Positions 36,143-50,300 of a DNA stretch of 64,000 bases are shown one piece after another. A program made the translations under genes and the position numbers. Every line of letters begins with the position of its first letter. The first letter of the stretch is position 1. Where the stretch lies: contig OY821750.1 in assembly GCA_963682055.1 (NCBI GenBank), positions 33,406,081-33,470,080 on the forward strand, written 5' to 3'. This stretch comes from Primula veris. Taxonomy: Eukaryota; Streptophyta; Magnoliopsida; Ericales; Primulaceae. Under the pieces are notes generated by a model, which saw only the letters and a list, made by a program, of their open reading frames with translations, ran no database searches and was not told where the DNA came from.

Positions 36143-39100
36143 CTAAGCCTCATCAGTCTCGGGTGACAGTAAAAGAATGATGGAAGAATAGCTAAGCATC
36201 GGATAGAGACTGGCTTCAAGGAAATGTGAATACTGTCTGATCGCCACGTCTCTTAGTGCAACATCATGAGAGAGAAAGTCGAATGGGGCAGGTTTGCTAG
36301 TGTCGACCAACGGCTCCCAACGGTAACCAGGCCTTTCTGGCAAGGTAACTGTGACCGGTAAATGACTTGTATTGAACGCAATGTACAACTCCCCTTTCAC
36401 AGAATCTTTCTGCAATTTGAAAACATAGAATAATTTCATTAAAAATACTGCTAGCACAAACCAATAAGAGACCAATGGAAATATGCATTAGTATTTAAAT
36501 TTGTTAGATTGTAATGCTGAAGGATACTTGCAATAAGAGACTTGGAGAGATTAGAGTAAGAACCTACTTTATCAAAAGAAAAAGAGAGGGTAAATTGCAA
36601 GCAAACCCCATGAACTTCGGTTATGCTATTAACTCCGATGAACAATCAATAATTTACGAACAACCCCCATAAACAATTTTAAAATGGAATAACTTCATGT
36701 TCCATGACCTTTTGGAAGATATTGTTGTTTTGACAGTAGACACATTTATGGTAGAATTACGATATATTACTTACCAATGTAAATGCGACAAACCGACTGG
36801 TATCAGACCAATCTGGCATACAGGGAGATTGACCATGCCACTGCAACCTCTCTGCTGTTGGGAAGTCATTCAAGCCAAGCGACTCACATTCTCTGTAAAA
36901 TATCATGAAGAAAAATCAGGTACACATATCAATTAAATTCTGTCTCATTTTTTTAAGATACTTTCCTTTATCTCATTCACCCACAAACATCAATACAAAG
37001 GGTTATTCAGCATAGTAAAGAGTTATTACTTGCGAAATTTTGTCATGAGGGTACAAAATCTGAAAAAGTCATCTTTAGCCTCCTCCTTTTTATCCCACCG
37101 GAAATAGTTGATCTGGAAGCAAAAGATGTATAATCAGTTAAATGAAATTCACAGTTGCTTTAGGTAGAACTGGACAAGAAATAGGAGGTGATTACATAAT
37201 TGTCATGGCAATACGTATTGTTGTTTCCCCCTTTGGTGTGACCATACTCATCACCCATGTAGATCATAGGGACCCCCTGTTAAGATAAACATTAAAATGA
37301 GGAAAGAACAAAAAGTATGAAAACTAAGAAAAATATTGCCCCCAAGAATAGATCTACCGAGAAAAGTTAACGAGGACAATTGATAGAAGTTGGATTAGCA
37401 ACCAGAACTGGTCATCTACGGAAACTTGCATTGATAACTATAATAGTGTTCTTTGGATACTAATATTAGTTTATATTATACTTTATGCCAGATGTAGAAT
37501 GTCGAACCGAAAGCTCGTGTCAAGTTAAATTATAACTTGCTTGCCATGACAAAACTAGCTTTGTAGATAGTATAGGTCTAGCAACAGCCACTTTAATTTT
37601 TTATGGTGATTAAGATCATTTTAATGGACACTATACGATATCAGATAACTTGAGAGCATAGGACTGGGAAATAATTATATAATTTTTAAATATCCGTTGA
37701 GCAACTATACTGAAAGATGTAAATATAGATAAATCATAAGAGAATTAATTAGATCTTACTTGGGAGACTAACAAGCAGAGAAAAAAGTTACGCATCTGCC
37801 TCTTCCTCAATTTCTTTACAGAAATACTAGCAAACTCTCCCTCCTATACATATCAACAAAATATTGAATTAATTCACGAGTGGACTTCCATAACGAATTT
37901 ATGAAGACTGCGTTATATTATTTTAAGTGAAGAACTGTTAATATAAAAAACCAACTCATACTCAAACAACAGCAAAATGATTGGACGTTCCAATTAGCTG
38001 GTCATACGATTTAGTTCACATATTGATCTGAGATTTACTAGCCATTTCATGAAGGCTTACCTGTCCGCAATTCCAGCTATTGTTATGGTTCTCGCCATCA
38101 TTGTTCTCTTCCCCATTAGCCAAGTTGTGTTTTCCATTGTACATCACCAAATCACCCAGTGTAAAACCATCATGTGCGCATATAAAGTTTACACTGTTCC
38201 ATGGTTTCCTTCCCCCTGCCTAAGCAATTTTTAAAAAAAAAAGATTTTCAAACAAGGAACTTGAGATAGTTTCAGGATCTTAAAATGAAACAAGGGAAAC
38301 TCTAAAAAAAAAAAATCTACACCCCCCCCCCCCTTTCCCTCTCTCCTCCTCTCTCCCTCTCCTTTTTGATCTTTTATTTTGTACGATTCCCCCTTGTTTA
38401 GCACAAAGGTTTGGCTTCATGTTATTATCTTATAAATTCATCAAAGAAGTTATATTTACTCGGTCAATCAAATATCCCTATAATTTGGAGTTTCCGACTT
38501 CTTTGTTGTTAGATTCTCTATTCTACGTAAAAGAAAACCTACAAAAATTAGAGTTCTAATGGTACATTCTCTGATTCTCCTACTAATATATCCATCAAAA
38601 AATAAGAAAGATTCATCCAACCATGTGAAAGGTTATAAGCCAGAGCTCCTCGCAAAAAAAGGGATTCAAAATATTTAGTCTTGCAGCCTATTTCTCTCTA
38701 CCTCATTTGTTTCTTTTGAATAAGTATTTTCGATTTACATATTGATGAAATCTATTAAGACTGGCATCGCACTGTCAGTAAGCTTTCCCAATCTTAAAAT
38801 GATTTAGTGACTGGCTATAAGCCTTAACCAGTCAAATGTCTCACTATGCTTACTAAGTTAAACAGCAAAAAGAAGAGAGAGGGAGAGAGAGAGAGAGAGG
38901 ACAGGAGGAGGAGGAGGGGTGGGGGTGTGTGTGTTCAGCAGTTAAGCCGATTATGAAAGAGAAGAAAGCATAGAAATTTCCAGAAGACATACAGATATGT
39001 AAGAAAAAAACCTGGTATAAATTTGGGCTACCACAAAGGGATTCGGCAAATGCCCCAGCAAATCCATCAGTACCCTTGATAAATTGCCGTACCACATCAC

Positions 39101-42100
39101 GATACTGAAATTGAGACAATAACTTCACTTTTAGTTTTTATTTCCATAATGAACGGCAAGTCAGATGCTATTATATTTGCAAACTGTCAATCATAACACT
39201 CTACAGGGATTGCAAGTATACACAGTTTTAGCATTTATACCTTTCCATTCCATTCAGACCAAATACCCCAATGTGGAAACATGCCAACTTGGTAAAGACC
39301 CCCACAGTCCCATGCTTCTGCTATAAGCTGTTAAAAAATAGGTCAAAAGACCAAAAACGACATCAGAGAGAGTCAATTTCACAACAATTAATAGAGGGTC
39401 CAGGGTAAAGTACCTTTGTACCGTGAAGTACTGGATCATTGCTTATCATGTCGATCAATGGTGGGCTGCTGAGTGGAGTGCCAGTTTTTAGGACGTCGCC
39501 TTCTAGTGAAACTCCATAAACATTAACAGCATCCCATATACTGAAACGAGGGAGATAGAAATCAGAGATTATTTTCATATCCAGAAATTTATATTAAATA
39601 CAAGGTACAGAAGATAGAACCTGCTACCCCTAGTCATGATTGAGGCAAGATCAAAGCGAAATCCATCAACATGCATTTCTGTAACCCAATACCTGTTGAA
39701 ACCCATTGCATTCATAGCAGAATAGAGAATATGTACAGTAAGATTCAGTGATTCACTGGACCGAAACTTATTTACATCAAACTAAAGTTTCGAAGTCAAA
39801 AAATAAAACAGTTAAGAAAGCAAAATGATGCGGATGGGACATGTGCCGAATCAGAATACAGAGTAACAGAGCAATGAATCATACATCATATGAGTTGATA
39901 TGTTTAAAACTTATTCAGATGAAATGGCTTTTAAACTATCTTGGTTACTGAAATTATGCGTGATACACATGCAACAATCTATATTTGGCTATTATTCAGT
40001 ACTTCGTAAGACAACTACGATTTCAAGGAAATCATGTGCAAAATCTTGTGACGAGCTTGAAATGTACTCCTAGGACTATGATATATATGTTTTAGCTTGA
40101 GGGAAGTTTTATATATATCCTACGAATACGTTGTTGTGTAAATAAGAAAGTCAGATGTTAGAAATAGGAAAATAAATGTAATGAGGATAAAGGGGTGCGA
40201 TATGGGCTGTAAACAAGGCTTAATTGCATCCCCGACTTCTATACTAATTTAAAGAAAGGACAACCCAATTGGGTTTGCTCTTATTTATATACTGTTCAGA
40301 AAAAACAATATTTAATTCCAAATTATATCAAATTTTCTAAATGGATAATTTTGACCCAGCCAATATACATGTAACAACAATACAAAGGAAAATATTTGAC
40401 AAGAAATACAGTTATAGCAAGAAATACTATAATTCATAAAAACTTCCCAGATAGGTGTAGATAGTATACTTGTAAAAAAAACAAATGAAAAAGGAAATAG
40501 GCGTACTTGTAATCAATGGCAAATCTACCTCAAGCAATCCAGAATAAATTGACGTACAAACGGATGGTTGCAATTGAAGGTGTTCCCGCATCCTGAATAA
40601 TTATAAAACTCTCCCTGGAAAACCATAGAAGTGAGTTATTCTTCAGTAGCAGGGAACAAATTAGATTAAAAAAAACCCATGTATTTACATGTATATCCCC
40701 TATATCCTACAAAGTAACTCAACTGGAGACAATTCTAATAACCTTTCTCCAGTAATCGAGTTAAATATCCAATAAATGTTTACCGTTTCAGAAATTTCAA
40801 CCACAAATAGAACCTCCTTCGAACTACATCAGTATTTGATAAGAAACCAATTTTCTGCTCATTGAATTGTCTTCATTTGTGAATTATAAAATGACAGCAT
40901 GGTAATCTTTAGTTGAAACATGTTTCTAAGGAAGAAAGATAAGAGGGAATAAGAGTCCTATCAATATAAGTACTATGGGGAAATTTGAATGTCGTATTTC
41001 AGGTAAATTTCAAATATCGATACAAAAAAGAAAACAGAACAAAAATCAATGTCTCTATACCTTAGGTGCCAGCATGTAAAAGACACTGTTGTCTACACCA
41101 CGAAACGATAAAGTGGGACCTTTCTCATTCCCTTCTGCTGTGTGGTTGAAAACAACATCCATGATGACCTATTCAAAGTTAGTTTCAGATCATAAACAAA
41201 AAGTGAGAAAAGTTTCATTACAAAAAGAAGAAAAAGTGAGAAAAGATTGAACAAAAATGCACTAGCTTGTTAAAAGGAACACTCACCTCAATTCCACGTT
41301 TATGCGCTTCTCTGACAAGACACTTGAACTCATTTATTGCACCACGCCCATTATCCTGATTGCCACAAGCTGAATATCTTATCATCGGTGAGAAGAAATT
41401 AACAGTTGAATATCCCCAAAAATTCATCCTGTAACAAAAATAACGTCCTTAACATAAAATAAAATAGAAAATTTGCTCCCCATGCCATAGTCCTGAACTC
41501 GTATACAATTTGCATAGCGTTTTCTATGATCATCCGAGCTGGGTATACTCAATAAACAGAGACGAATAACAACAGGGAAGAAACATACTTACTTATAATC
41601 ACCCATGACGGAGTTGTAGCTGTAGTACTCCAATTCATTGAACTCATGGCATGGCATTAACTCTATGCAATTGATACCAAGCTCCTACGCAGGAAGGACC
41701 AAATGATGGTCAATATTCTTACATACGACATGGCATGACATTTTATAAAACATACTACACCAATGTGTTATCAACTCTCTCGTACTCACCTTCAAGTGAT
41801 CCAGTTTCTCCACAACACCACTATATGAACCAGGAAAATCTGCCCTGCTGGATTCGTGTCTTGTAAATCCACGAACATGCATCTCATATATTACGAGATC
41901 TTTTTGTGGAAAATTCAGGGGTAAATCCCCTTCCCAGTCGAACTGCATTAAAATGAAATGTATCATGAACCTTACGTGAGATCAGCAATGACAAACGACA
42001 ACATGGAATACAGGGAAGAGAATATCCGAAAGGGTTGAAATCTCAGTACAGGTCTAGAACTCAGACTAGCAATTAAAAAATAAGCTTATACATTAGACGT

Positions 42101-43620
42101 ACCTCATTATTGGCAGACGGGATCATGCAAGCCATCAGGGGCCAGCAATCGTTCTCGGGTCCCACAATACCAAATTCTTCTCGGCTTAAAATTGCCTGGA
42201 TTGATTCGGAAGGTCAGTAACATATCCTCTTAATAATACAGCATTACAAAAACAAAGTGAAACTGGCTACATACTTTTGCATATGGATCCAGTAACATTT
42301 GGGAAGAGTCGTAATAGTGCCCTTCTTCGGGAGAAAACTTCCCATCAAACTTGTAGCAGTACAGCATATCTCCAAAATCTCCTTTAAGAAATATATGCCA
42401 AACGTCTCCGGTCCTATTAATCAGAGGATCCAAAGAGATCTCTTCAACCACTCTTTTCTGCGATTACGGAAACAAATATATCCACACAACTGTCAAAACT
42501 CTTTAAACCATTAAATTATACACAGAATCAAAACTGACAAGCTTGTGAATGGGAGAAAATGACAAAAATAAAAACGAAACAAGACTGTATAAACCGAGTC
42601 CTGCAACAGAGGAAATGCCCGTAAAATCCCAAAAACCATAACAAAAATCGACAGTCTTCAGTATGGCGCGCATACATACACACACACACACATAGGTTTT
42701 GTAGGATAAGGCCCTAAACTTATGCAATTTGCCAAAAACAAAACATAGGAAAAAGCGCTTAAATAAGCAAAATCGGTGGCTATAAATAATGGCCTTGACG
42801 TAGGGCACCTAGACTACTTACTCTAGCTTTCTACAAAATATATATGTTGACATTTAACGACAAACCCACAGATTCAAGCAACTAAAAAAGCTCAAGCAGT
42901 GTTCTAAAAAGCGAGCCTAGGCAGAAATTAGGCTGAGCCTATGCGGTAGGCTAATCCTAAAGCTTAGGCGATTAGGCGGTATTTAGAGGATTAGGACATT
43001 ATTTAGTGGGGATTAGTCGTTAGGCAACTTATTGCCGGCTAAAACATGCCTTGTGTCTTTTATAACATTGGGCACTCAAAAATAAATGGCACAAAACCCC
43101 GTCACAATGTCAGTATCAATAATACAGCTAATATAACTGCAAATAACCGCAAATGAGTGCAAAATACTAGTTAGTAGACTAGATAGAAACAAAGAAGAAG
43201 TTGAATAAATACAGCTAATACAGATTGTGGACATGAGCTTATTAAGTTTGGTAATAAAAAAGCATCGGTACAAAATCTAATCACAATTGTCACCAATAAC
43301 GTGTACTAGTAGGTAGGCAAACTGGATTATCACAATTTAGAATTGGTAATATAATATATAAGAAGGCAGCATTGGTACAAAAATACAATGAGAACAACAT
43401 CACTGATAAAAAAAAACGTAATAATGTAGTAGTAGATGGGGCAAGGTGGAAATGGGGAAATAATAGTAGTAGTAGTAGTAAAAAGAAGAATGGGGTTTGA
43501 TAGTAATAAGAAGATAATTGCACAAAACCCCGTCACAAATATTACTACTCCCTTAGTAGTAGGAAACAAAGAAGAAGGTGAGAATAAATAGATTGTGGGA
43601 TTGAGCTTATTTAGATTTGG

Positions 43621-43659
<39 letters not shown>

Positions 43660-44267
43660 CACTGCTACAAAAAATATCATCACAGTATAACTAATAACAT
43701 GTACTAGTAGCTGGGCAAGCTGAATTATAAAATAGAAAATAGAAATTAGAAATTAGAAATGGTAATGATAATCATATAATAATTAAACAGAGAATTGGTA
43801 CAAAAATGCCATCAGAATAACATAATCACTGCTAAAAACGTAGTAGTGGTGTAGTAGAAGATGGGGAAAGCGGAAATGGGGAAATAATACTAAGAAGGAG
43901 AAGGGGTGGGGTTAATAAATACAGTAATATAACATTTACAGGGTAATTGTTAGTAGTAGTAGTAGTAGTAAGAAGTAACATTGAAGTTTAACCAATTTGT
44001 GGTACCCAATCAATTTCCGTTCAATCAAGGGTGGGCCCGACAGATGAAAGTGTACACACACGACTGAATTACAATTTGGTCAATTTGTTGTTAAAAGAGG
44101 AGGAGGGTGTGTTAGGTTTTGGTATTAAATAAAAGGTTAGGTAGTAAATTGGTGTTAAACGTTGTGACTACAATCAATTTGGTCATATTTTGTTGTTAAA
44201 ACGCCAGATTGGTTGGTAAAACTTAAAAAGGAAAGGTTGGGTAGTAAATAATAATAATAATAAGAGT

Positions 44268-44300
<33 letters not shown>

Positions 44301-44739
44301 CCTGGTGGAGGTCGGGGAAGAGGAGGCAGAGGGTGGCAGATGAGGTGGAATGTCCAGAATAGATAGCGAAATTGACGCCACCATGAACGGAAGTAGCACC
44401 TAAAGGAAAAGGAGTACCCAACCACGACTTCTCAACCACAACCCCATCCTCCTCCTCCGTCCTAGTAGTAGTAGTCGTAGTAGTGGCGGTGTTATTATTA
44501 TTATTAATATTATTATTATAAATATGAGTAGTAGTAATAGAAGAAGATTTGATGATGGGGAGGGTGTTGCAAAACGAATTGGATCTCCATGGAATATTAA
44601 TAATATTGTGTTTATAATTAGAAATATAAGATTGAGTGTTTTTGAGTAAACAATTATTAGTATTATTAGTATTTATCATCATCATCGGCGAGTGTGGGTG
44701 TGGGTGTGGGTGTGGGTGTGTAGATATCACCACCTCCAT
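36143..44739 (-). CDS. ISA3: Isoamylase 3, plastid starch-debranching enzyme
   Basis: Eighteen GT-AG exons join in frame: 44739-44302, 42457-42275, 42195-42103, 41942-41790, 41684-41593, 41428-41287, 41168-41061, 40614-40529, 39692-39621, 39540-39414, 39327-39241, 39104-39012, 38219-38061, 37843-37760, 37276-37196, 37112-37030, 36892-36775 and 36409-36143. The total is 2466 nt or 821 aa. Exon 1 encodes a long plastid-targeting region and the start of the CBM48 domain. GH13 regions are complete: DVVFNHT (371-377), DGFRFDLAS with nucleophile D446, LIAEAWD with acid E502, and FICAHDG with H574 and D575. The sequence matches Arabidopsis ISA3 along its length (for example [13 protein letters not shown] CBM region, [35 protein letters not shown]). 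ISA3 removes alpha-1,6 branches during starch breakdown. The enzyme is longer than the Arabidopsis one, mainly through the repeat-rich N-terminus. Confidence 0.97.
43089..43950. repeat. 431-bp tandem duplication in ISA3 intron 1
   Basis: GCACAAAACCCCGTCACAA starts at 43089 and again at 43520. The following text (ACAAAGAAGAAG, GATTGTGG, GAGCTTATT, GTACTAGTAG, GGCAAGCTG, GGTACAAAAAT, AAATGGGGAAATAATA) recurs in the same order with many small changes. A (TA)n run of about 34 bp interrupts the second unit at 43624-43657. Confidence 0.85.
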
Positions 44740-44842
44740 TCTACTTTTACTCTCTCTCTACTTTTACTAGCCAACCCTTTCTTTCTTTCTCTTTTTGGGG
44801 TTTTTCGTTGTTGCTGTGATATACTACTTATGGTATACATAC

Positions 44843-44881
<39 letters not shown>

Positions 44882-45071
44882 AATACGATAGATATGTCAA
44901 TTTTTTATCACTCTATTGTTTATTGTTTATGTATGCTACTATTTATTTGTACACACACACACACATTATTATTATTATTATTATTATTATTATACTTGTT
45001 TATGAGAGTGATTGATTGAGTACAAAAGTGCAGTTTAATTTGTACTCTCTAATTGAAGTGTCTAGTGTGCA

Positions 45072-45110
<39 letters not shown>

Positions 45111-46856
45111 ACCTTATTTCTACAATTGTTTGTGTGCAAACTCATTTCTTTATAACTTTAACCCCCCTTTAACTCTTCCCTCCCCAACATAAACATATTA
45201 ATAATATTCATACATTAAGCCTTCTATTTGTGTGTCCAGTACATGAAAATAACAAAAGGCAAAGAAAACCAGTTAAAAGTGTCTCGAGACTCTGCATCGT
45301 CCCAACTCCGAATGCTAATCGAGAAGCATTATAGTTAGTTGTAGTTTCTAAAAGAGGGACAAACTTTGATATTATATATAATCAGCTAGCGTATTGAGTT
45401 ACTTTCCCACCGAATTTCACACTTTCATCATCTACGACTTTGAAGTTGGTTAATCATTTATCAAAATTGAAATTGATCAAGGCTTGTAGTTGTTGTTGAC
45501 ATATATAACAACAAGGCTCTCACGTAAACAAACAAACATGACATAAGATGATTGTGTCACAGTCATTCTCAATTAGTTACGAAACAATTTGGTATATATA
45601 TAGTTGGAGTATTGAATATTCACTCAGACTTAAAAGAGTATATGATGATATACCAAACAGTTGGCAATAATCATTCAGATGTATTTTGATACACACTAGA
45701 AGCGAATCTAATAGTATCATGATTGATAGATAAAAAATAAACTATGGAAACAATGTACTACTGCTTACTGCAAAGCAAATCATAGAGCTCTAAATCAAAT
45801 GCAATCAAATCAAACATGATAACAACATTCTAAAATCTCAATCCAAGATTAGGCAGAAAGATCGATCATCATGGATATCTTTATCTTTTTTAAGTTATTA
45901 TTATTTCAAAAAATAAGTTAATAAATGCAATTTTTATATACTCCATTGTAGTAGTCTGTATAACATGAAGTTATCTTTTACTAGTAAATGTATTAAGATA
46001 TACTCATAATAATTGCAAAACTTTTGAGTCCTGTATTACAGGGTTCATAGAATTTACAACAAAAAAGACGTAATCTCATGTCTGTGTAACACGTTCGACA
46101 ACGTAACACCAAAATTGTTAACTAGTTATCATGGTAGCATTGAACATCACTCGGGTTATTATTCATATCATGTACATAACGACAAATAAACTAATTATTT
46201 TGTTGTTATCGTTCCCTACAAACCTTTTTATAAAATCTTAACGGAGCTAGTTCACCTCATTATAACGTGTAAGCATACTGTTGAGGACGCAATTAATATT
46301 TGTATAACTAATCCCGAAGACGGCATGATTTACTTTAATAACGAAGCTGTTGTTTTTAAGGTGTTCATCTTTAGATACACATCTGTCGGTCGACCATCGA
46401 CAACTCTTAAAAAACAATAAATCAAAAAATAAACATCATAAGCCAATGCACACATACGAAAAATGAAAAGATTATATCATAATCATCACCATCTAAAGGT
46501 TCGGAACAATTACATTGCGATCCAAAACCCTAATTACCATCCGAAATTACGAAACAAAAACCAACTATCGATATCATCTCGTTGAAACCCCTTAATCGTA
46601 GGATTACAAGGATGGTCGATCAAAACCAAAAAAAAGCCCCATTCGCAATTAAGCCCTATAAAACTCCCCAATTAAGCTAAGATACCATAACACCAAAAGA
46701 CCCAAATTAGCAATTAAGCCCCAATTAAGCTAAACACAAAAAAACCCGCATTAGCAATTAAGCCCTTAATAAGCCCAGATTAAGCAAAACACCCAAAACC
46801 CAGATTAGCATTGTTGAAAATAAGCCCCAAAGTCGGGAAAAAAAAGGGGGGAAAGT
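44740..46856. other. Intergenic, microsatellite-rich ISA3 upstream region
   Basis: A compound (TA)n(GA)n tract at about 44843-44880 lies 105-140 bp upstream of the ISA3 start. (AC)n plus (ATT)n follow at 44951-44993, and a further (ATT)n run lies at 45069-45108. The rest, up to the SAUR stop, is AT-rich with no gene seen. Just downstream of the SAUR stop, AATTAAGCCC-type phrases repeat loosely between 46640 and 46790. Confidence 0.7.
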
Positions 46857-47270
46857 TCAAGCTTTTTGCAACAAGGGTGTAATAGCAACCCTATCTTTAC
46901 AAGAACAATCATGATCATGATCGTTATCGTCATTGCCAACAAACTTGGCAAATTCATCGACAGAAACACGACCGTACCTATCCTCATCAACATCAAGAAA
47001 ACCAAGAATAACACGGAACAAGGCGGGGTCGCAAGAGGGTAGAGAGAGAACACCTTCGTGTTGGTATCCAAATTCCTCTCGGGCCTGGTTTAAGAGAGAA
47101 ATGAAAATAGGAAGGTTGATAAACCGAGCAGGTACGGTGAAACGGTCTTGGTCAGGACCAACATCAACGGGAAGTTGACCGGTGATGACATGGCGGGTTG
47201 TCGAGTTACGCCACCTGTGCATTACTTGCTTCAGTCGCACTATTTGTCGTATTTTATTTATTCCCATCAT
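46857..47270 (-). CDS. SAUR family auxin-responsive protein with acidic C-terminus
   Basis: This intronless gene encodes 137 aa starting MMGINKIRQIVRLKQ. The N-terminal basic helix is typical of SAURs. The core domain is well preserved: DRFTVPARFINLPIFISLLN, REEFGYQHEGVLSLP, CDPALFRVIL. One extra residue sits in the LP-S-CDPALF segment, where most members have LPCD. SAURs promote cell expansion, commonly by inhibiting PP2C-D phosphatases and so activating plasma membrane proton pumps. The tail is unusual: FLDVDEDRYGRVSVDEF resembles an EF-hand loop with two extra residues, and it is followed by an Asp/His-rich stretch (DDNDHDHDCSC). A CT/TA tract at 47312-47356 forms the leader or core promoter. 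Family assignment is firm; which SAUR it is cannot be said. Confidence 0.92.
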   Translation of the reverse strand: MMGINKIRQIVRLKQVMHRWRNSTTRHVITGQLPVDVGPDQDRFTVPARFINLPIFISLLNQAREEFGYQHEGVLSLPSCDPALFRVILGFLDVDEDRYGRVSVDEFAKFVGNDDNDHDHDCSCKDRVAITPLLQKA

Positions 47271-47311
47271 ATATTTCTCTTACAAATATTTATATACTAT
47301 ATAATAAAAAA

Positions 47312-47323
47312 AAGCTCTCTCTT

Positions 47324-47356
<33 letters not shown>
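47312..47356. promoter_or_regulatory. (CT)n(TA)n tract at the SAUR 5' end
   Basis: In gene direction this reads (TA)n then (GA)n, ending about 40 bp before the ATG at 47270. A second TATA-like stretch, TATATAAATA in gene direction, lies closer to the ATG at about 47288-47297. Confidence 0.45.
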
Positions 47357-50300
47357 GTTTTGCTGATTGATGGAGGAAGAAGGGGGGGATTTTATATGTT
47401 TAAATAAATAAATAAAATATAAATTGAATTTGTTAGTGTTTTGGATTCTACTTACTATTTAATGCTACTTTACCCTTTTTTAAAAAAAATTATGTTATAT
47501 AAATCAAATTTATCTACTTTTATTTTATTTGTTGGTCTTTTCTTTTGTGGGTTAAGTTGAAATAAAGTGGTTGGAATCTTCTTAATTACTGTAATATGTA
47601 TATTACATTACTCCTAACAGGATTCGATTAAGAAATTTAAAATTACATACCTTTTTTATAGTTAAATACATACAATTTGGCCTTTCTTTGACCAAAAACA
47701 ATTATAAAAAATCAACATTTCTTTAATACTGTATGATCATAACTACAACTACTATCTAGATTACATTAACTATTATAATTAAAAGTTTAGCTTAAAAATG
47801 GATTAGTATATTAATTGTATACAATAAATTTAAAATTATAATTTTGTCAGCATATTGTTTTGCCATTACAGAAGCATTTTAAATTTTTATTTAGTTTTGT
47901 TTCATGAATAAAGCCAACAACACAGTAGTGTCCAAGAAACGAAGTAGGATACGATTATTGTAGTACTAGCTAGTTTTAGTTTTAGTTTTAGTAGTAGAAA
48001 CTCATTAATTATCCCACCTCTCATATGTATTTACTTACTTTGATAGTCAACTCTAATCCTTTTTAATTTGAAAAAAAAAAAGAAGGAAATATCATTAATT
48101 TCGAATAGGACACATACATGTACTGATTTTCACAGTTAAGATATGGATTAACAAGGTAATGACACTTAATTATTTGATCCGTTTGATTACTAACCATATT
48201 AGTCAAACCTGTAGTAATTAAGTAGAAAAGAGTCGTTTCTATAGTGAAATATCTTCATTACAAATGAATTTAGTCAATAATGTACCTAGTTGGACTTTAA
48301 TACTAATAATATTAAAAGGACTACAATTATGATTCTTGTTCGCCAATCAGTGAATATCAAAAATTAATTAAGAAAATATATTAGTGCTTTGATAACTCTG
48401 GTTATATGTCTTATATTCATCATGTTATATATATATATATATCGTGTCAAATCCAGTGTTTAAACGACACATAAAGAATTGTAGTACTGATTTTTGTACA
48501 TTGACATGATAGACTAGGACATTTGAATTAATCTTGGCCTACTCTCTTTTTATATACTGAAGACCAATTAACTGGTAACAAATAATTAATTAATGTAGTA
48601 GTAATAATTTCTGTAGGGTTGACATGATTGATCGGATGAATGCACTATGCTTAAATTTCAACATGATCAAATATTCAAATAAAGGAACTTATCACCTTAA
48701 TTTGAGGTATCTTGATGACTTAATATTTCATCTGTGTTTTGCATAAAAACATAAAAATGTACAAGTATGCGTTAATAATTACAAAGTAAGATAAATAAAT
48801 AAATAAAAGTTGTTGGGTCGTTGTTGTTAATAGTTAGTCAAAGAAAACAGAAACCAAGACAACACAACAAATATACGGTGATACAAAAATAATTAATATG
48901 ACATGCTCAACGCCACGTACTTGTTGTATTTATATTTATGCATAAATTCTGTAAACTCTTTTGTTACTCGCACTCACACACCTATTTATATTGTATAATA
49001 TTATGTTATGTACATTTTATTCTGATCACTACCTACAAAATTTTGAAATATAAAGTCGAACATTTGGTCTTTTCATTTTTCTATATGATGAAAGTGTCAC
49101 TGACACTAAGGAGGGAGGGACCCCCATAAGGACTAATTAAGGAGTAGTATTAAATTTCATAACTTTTGACAAATTAAAATATTGTTTACTTGTGAGGACT
49201 CTGTTTGTATTGTTTTCTTTCATAAATTGTTAGTTTTCGTATCCACACTCTTAATATTTCTTGTTATACAACACTTTGGTCATAATGGGTCTTAGATTTA
49301 TTTTTTGGAATACTCACGTCCCGAATGGATTACTTGTCCAGCCTTGTTTTCAATACCGAGATTAGTAATCCCGACACCAAACGAGATCCAAGTGTACAAT
49401 GAAATGATTGACATAATGCAAAATATCTTAGAAGATGCATATAAATACTGAACTCGGTGTTAAAACACACAATTATTAATCTATACACATTATTGTTTCA
49501 CTTTAAAATGTTTAGCTTGTTTAATAAGAATAAATGCCGTCAGAGAATATATCTGGATAGAAATATTTCCCGTCCCCTACACCCTTGCCCCGCCTTTCGA
49601 CGATTTGCTCGTTTCAGACCACCCTCTTTGCTCATAACATGTTGCAACTCTCTACCATTTGGTTCTTCTCTTCTTTTTCTATTTGTAAATTCTTTGCTGC
49701 TCCGTAGTAAGCAAACAATGATAAATTGCTTTTGTGATCCACTCATGCCAACACTAACACTAGAGGCGATAAGAACGTTAATTAAAAACTATAAAAATTT
49801 CGGTTATTGAATTTGGCGGTAAGGAACCTTTATGACGATACAATGTAGTAGAAGACAATACGTGTTTAAGTGGATTGAGGATCGAACCACTTAATTAAAA
49901 AACACGGTTCATAATAAAAAAATCTTGATTCAGAACTTAATAAATCTTGATTCATAGCTTAAAAAATGCTTAAAATGGCTAGTTTTTTCATTTTAAATAC
50001 AGCTAAAATCGTACGGTTTTTAGGCTTTTTAGCATAGATTTTGCAAAAAAAAAAAACACTTTAGATAAGATTTGGCTGTGTGTTAAAAGACTGATAAAAT
50101 AACAATTAATAAGAAATATGAGACTAAAATAGCAGTATATTAATGGTAACTCAAATCAAAATCATACGTAATGTATCTGAGCAAGTAATAGAAGAAAGTA
50201 GAAAGGAACCAAGAAAGTAACGTTTTGTTTGTAGGTTACACCAAATACCTTAAAATAGAAAAAAAAATAGATATGGTAAACAAGGAATAATATAATATAA

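Noticed and set aside
49457..49810. 117-codon plus-strand open frame
   Set aside because: No recognisable motif, no signal peptide and no clear promoter. The overlapping opposite-strand frame is equally good, which suggests chance.
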